Part shown: piece after piece, positions 61,913-64,000 of the stretch | Numbering within the stretch: the stretch's first letter is position 1 | Layout of the letters: every line of letters begins with the position of its first letter | Assembly (NCBI RefSeq): GCF_963665245.1 | Contig: NZ_OY762269.1 | Location: 2,672,501-2,736,500 of the forward strand | Length of the DNA: 64,000 nucleotides | Direction: 5' to 3' | Origin: an uncultured Paludibaculum sp. | GTDB lineage: Bacteria > Acidobacteriota > Terriglobia > Bryobacterales > Bryobacteraceae | Program-made: the position numbers and the translations under genes | The notes under the pieces: generated by a model | Told to the model about the DNA's origin: nothing | The model's database searches: none | The model's input: only the letters and a program-made list of their open reading frames with translations

Positions 61913-62259
61913 TGGGAAAAGACGAAGCCAGCAACCGCTCGGAGATTCCGCCCGGCACCCTCTACATGCTCATCCTCAAGAGCCTCGCGCATCTGGGCCC
62001 CATGCACGGCTACGGCATCGCACAACATATCCAGCAGACCTCCCAGGACGTGCTCCAGGTCGAGGAAGGCTCGCTCTATCCCGCTCTCCAACGCATGCTC
62101 ATCAAAGGCTGGGTGGTCGCCGAATGGGGCCAGTCCGAGAAGAACCGGCGGGCCCGTTACTACCACCTGACCCCGGCCGGCAAGAAACAGTTGAGCGCGG
62201 AGATCTCGGAGTTTGAAAAGGTAATGCGGGCGATCACACGCGTGATCCAGCCTGCCTGA
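61912..62259 (+). CDS. PadR-family transcriptional regulator
   Basis: 115 residues. The winged helix has the PadR signature PGTLYMLILKSLAHLGPMHGYGIAQHI, followed by EEGSLYPALQRMLIKGWVVAEWG and RARYYHLTPAGKKQL. It lacks the long C-terminal dimerisation domain of classic PadR, as is usual for the small type paired with ADOP permeases. It begins a two-gene unit with the permease 14 bases downstream and probably represses it. No ligand is known. Confidence 0.94.
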   Translation: MGKDEASNRSEIPPGTLYMLILKSLAHLGPMHGYGIAQHIQQTSQDVLQVEEGSLYPALQRMLIKGWVVAEWGQSEKNRRARYYHLTPAGKKQLSAEISEFEKVMRAITRVIQPA

Positions 62260-62273
62260 TGGAAGGTGTACCC

Positions 62274-64000
62274 ATGGATAGGCTTGGCGAATATTGGCGG
62301 CGTCTGGCGTTCTTCCTGCGAAGGCGGCAGTTCGAGCAGGACCTCGAAGAGGAGATGCGTTTCCACACCGAGAGCAAGACCGACGCGCATTGCGACGACG
62401 GCCTGCCCGCCGCCGAGGCCCGCTACCTGGCGCAACGGCAGTTCGGGAATCAGACCTTGCTGGCGGAAAGGAGCCGGGAAATGTGGAGTGGACACGCGTT
62501 GGAGGTGATCGCTCAGGACGCCCGCTACGCCTTCCGGCAACTGCTGCGGGCGCCCGGCTTCACGGCGGTAGCGGTGCTCTGCCTGGCGGTGGGCATCGGC
62601 GTGAATTCCACAGTCTTCAGCCTCGTCGACGGCATGTGGATGCGGCCTTTGCCGGTGAAGAATCCGGGCGAGCTCGTCTATCTCTCCCTGGCCACGGATC
62701 GGGATCGGTTCGGCGGCGTCTCCTTCCCCGAGTATGAAGACTTCCGCGATCAGGCGAAGACCCTCGCCGGCCTCACCGTTACCCAGCGCCGCGGCCCCAT
62801 CCTGACCGGAGACGGGTTTGCCGATCCCGCAATGTCCAACGTCGTCAGTGAAGACTACTTCTCGGTCCTCGGCGTCAGTGCGCAGGTGGGGCGCGTCTTC
62901 ACGAAACTCGACCGCGACGGCGGACCTGTCGTCGTCATGAGCGACAGCCTCTGGCGCCGCCGCTTCGGCGCGGATCCCTCCATCGTCGGCAAGCCGGTCC
63001 GCCTGGGCCGCCTGTACACCGTCATCGGGATCGCCCCCCGGGGCTTCCGCGGCATTGAGCAGTGGATCGATTCCGATTTCTGGATCCCCATGAGCTCGTG
63101 GGACCCCAGCCAAGGCGGGGAACGCGCCCAGCGCGATTCGCAATCTTTCGCCGCCCTGGGCCGCCTGCGCCCGGGCATTTCCATGACACAGGCCCGCGCG
63201 GAAATCGACGGCATCGCCCGGAACCTCGAACGCGCCTACCCGCGATCCAACAAGGGCCGCCATGGCGTTCTGTATTCCGCCTTGGAATATCGCCTGCGCT
63301 CCGCCGGCGCCATGGCCGGAATCCTGCTGGGCATCGTAGGCCTGGTCCTGCTCATCGCCTGCGCCAATGTCGCGAACCTGCTGCTGGCCCGCGCCGGAGT
63401 CCGTTCCCGCGAAATCGGCGTGCGCATGGCCATCGGCGCCGGACGCGCCCGCATCGTCCGCCAACTGCTCACCGAAAGCGCCGTCATCGCGAGCCTCGGC
63501 GTCGCCGCCGGACTCCTTCTGGCGCGCTGGCTCATCGCCTGCCTGCCTTCCCTGATCACGCCGCCGGGCGACATGTATATCCATTTCGAATTCCGTATGG
63601 ACGCCCGTGTGCTCGCCTGCACCCTGGCCCTCTCTCTCCTCACAGTCCTGGCCTTTGGCCTCTTTCCCGCCCTGCGCGCCTCCAGTCCCGACGTGGTTAC
63701 GGTGCTGAAAGGTACTGACCAGACGGCACCCGCGCGCCGCCGTTCGCGCGGCCTGCTGGTGATCATGCAGGTGGCCCTGTCCATGCTCCTGCTCACCATC
63801 TCCGGCCTGCTGGTGCGTACGTTCCTCTACAGCATGAACCTCGATCTCGGGTTCCAGCGCAAGGATGTCCTGGTGGCCGATATCCTGCTCTCCGGCGAGT
63901 CGGCCCAGGTCCGCGAGTCCTACCGCCAGATCCTGGAACGCCTGCGCGCCACGCCCGGAGTCCGCCAAGCTACTTTAGCCATGCGTCCGCCGCTCTGGGG
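62274..64000 (+). CDS. ADOP-family ABC permease (cut by window end)
   Basis: The ATG at 62274 follows GGAAGG. About 575 residues are visible before the sequence stops. The N-terminal prefix (MDRLGEYWRRLAFFLRRRQFEQDLEEEMRFH) precedes a membrane helix (FTAVAVLCLAVGIGVNSTVFSLVDG), the periplasmic domain and an FtsX block (ACANVANLLLARAGVRSREIGVRMAIGAGRARIV). A later helix begins the second half. It differs clearly from the tandem pair and is preceded by its own PadR regulator. The stop codon is outside the window. Confidence 0.92.
   Translation, partial: MDRLGEYWRRLAFFLRRRQFEQDLEEEMRFHTESKTDAHCDDGLPAAEARYLAQRQFGNQTLLAERSREMWSGHALEVIAQDARYAFRQLLRAPGFTAVAVLCLAVGIGVNSTVFSLVDGMWMRPLPVKNPGELVYLSLATDRDRFGGVSFPEYEDFRDQAKTLAGLTVTQRRGPILTGDGFADPAMSNVVSEDYFSVLGVSAQVGRVFTKLDRDGGPVVVMSDSLWRRRFGADPSIVGKPVRLGRLYTVIGIAPRGFRGIEQWIDSDFWIPMSSWDPSQGGERAQRDSQSFAALGRLRPGISMTQARAEIDGIARNLERAYPRSNKGRHGVLYSALEYRLRSAGAMAGILLGIVGLVLLIACANVANLLLARAGVRSREIGVRMAIGAGRARIVRQLLTESAVIASLGVAAGLLLARWLIACLPSLITPPGDMYIHFEFRMDARVLACTLALSLLTVLAFGLFPALRASSPDVVTVLKGTDQTAPARRRSRGLLVIMQVALSMLLLTISGLLVRTFLYSMNLDLGFQRKDVLVADILLSGESAQVRESYRQILERLRATPGVRQATLAMRPPLW

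Noticed and set aside
62160..63968. 602-codon open frame on the minus strand
   Set aside because: It lies wholly opposite the PadR tail and the ADOP permease, whose protein matches a family along its full length. The antisense product is Gly/Ala/Asp-rich with no domain.

Overview
The window is GC-rich bacterial chromosome, read here as an Acidobacteriota member of the Solibacter/Bryobacter lineage. This rests on family content rather than on any rRNA. There are four intact or partial permeases of the acidobacterial duplicated-orphan (ADOP) MacB/FtsX type, one of them behind a PadR regulator. There is a long secreted beta-propeller protein with the Solibacter-type C-terminal domain, a paired PSCyt1/DUF1549/DUF1553 plus DUF1501 operon, and a CadC-like winged helix fused to a TolB-like propeller. 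Genes are densely packed on both strands. I saw no rRNA, intact tRNA, insertion sequence, prophage or CRISPR array.

Layout. 1-5 kb: carboxylesterase, HEAT-repeat protein, Gfo/Idh/MocA oxidoreductase and ROK sugar kinase, all on the minus strand. 5-8.4 kb: a small secreted protein bracketed by the decayed 3' tip of an ADOP gene and an intact ADOP permease. 8.6-12.9 kb: vanadium-type haloperoxidase, sulfatase, and an RsgA-like GTPase lacking the usual zinc module. 13-17.5 kb: the cytochrome-type DUF1549/DUF1553 protein and its DUF1501 partner. 17.5-26 kb: retropepsin-like protein, one-component sensor/regulator, an ABC ATPase/permease pair, a heptad-repeat lipoprotein and a MgtC/DUF4010 membrane protein.

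26-35.6 kb: a polytopic membrane protein followed by a compact Tad/Cpa pilus (type IVc) secretion core in the order cpaB-cpaC-cpaE-cpaF-tadB-tadC, framed by two very small ORFs. 35.8-39.6 kb: the long beta-propeller protein and a small outer-membrane barrel. 39.7-42.9 kb: a decaheme cytochrome of the MtrA/DmsE family, translationally coupled to a large outer-membrane beta-barrel (MtrB/PioB-like) and followed by a three-helix membrane protein. This is a candidate outer-membrane electron conduit.

43-50.5 kb: rhodanese, MurQ, A-type Fe-S carrier, an ECF sigma/anti-sigma/LTxxQ cassette, NCS1-type permease, esterase, RluE-type pseudouridine synthase and a BON-domain protein with a textbook terminator. 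50.5-54.4 kb: hypothetical protein, UbiD-family decarboxylase, enolase-superfamily enzyme and a repeat-rich intergenic region. 54.4-64 kb: EF-hand protein, a tandem pair of 879-residue ADOP permeases, an immunity-like orphan, a LysE-type exporter, PadR, and a fourth ADOP permease cut by the window end.

The most interesting points are the MtrAB-like module in an acidobacterial context, the Tad core with no recognisable pilin but two microproteins, the RsgA homologue without its zinc domain, and the traces of ADOP and EF-hand gene-end duplication.
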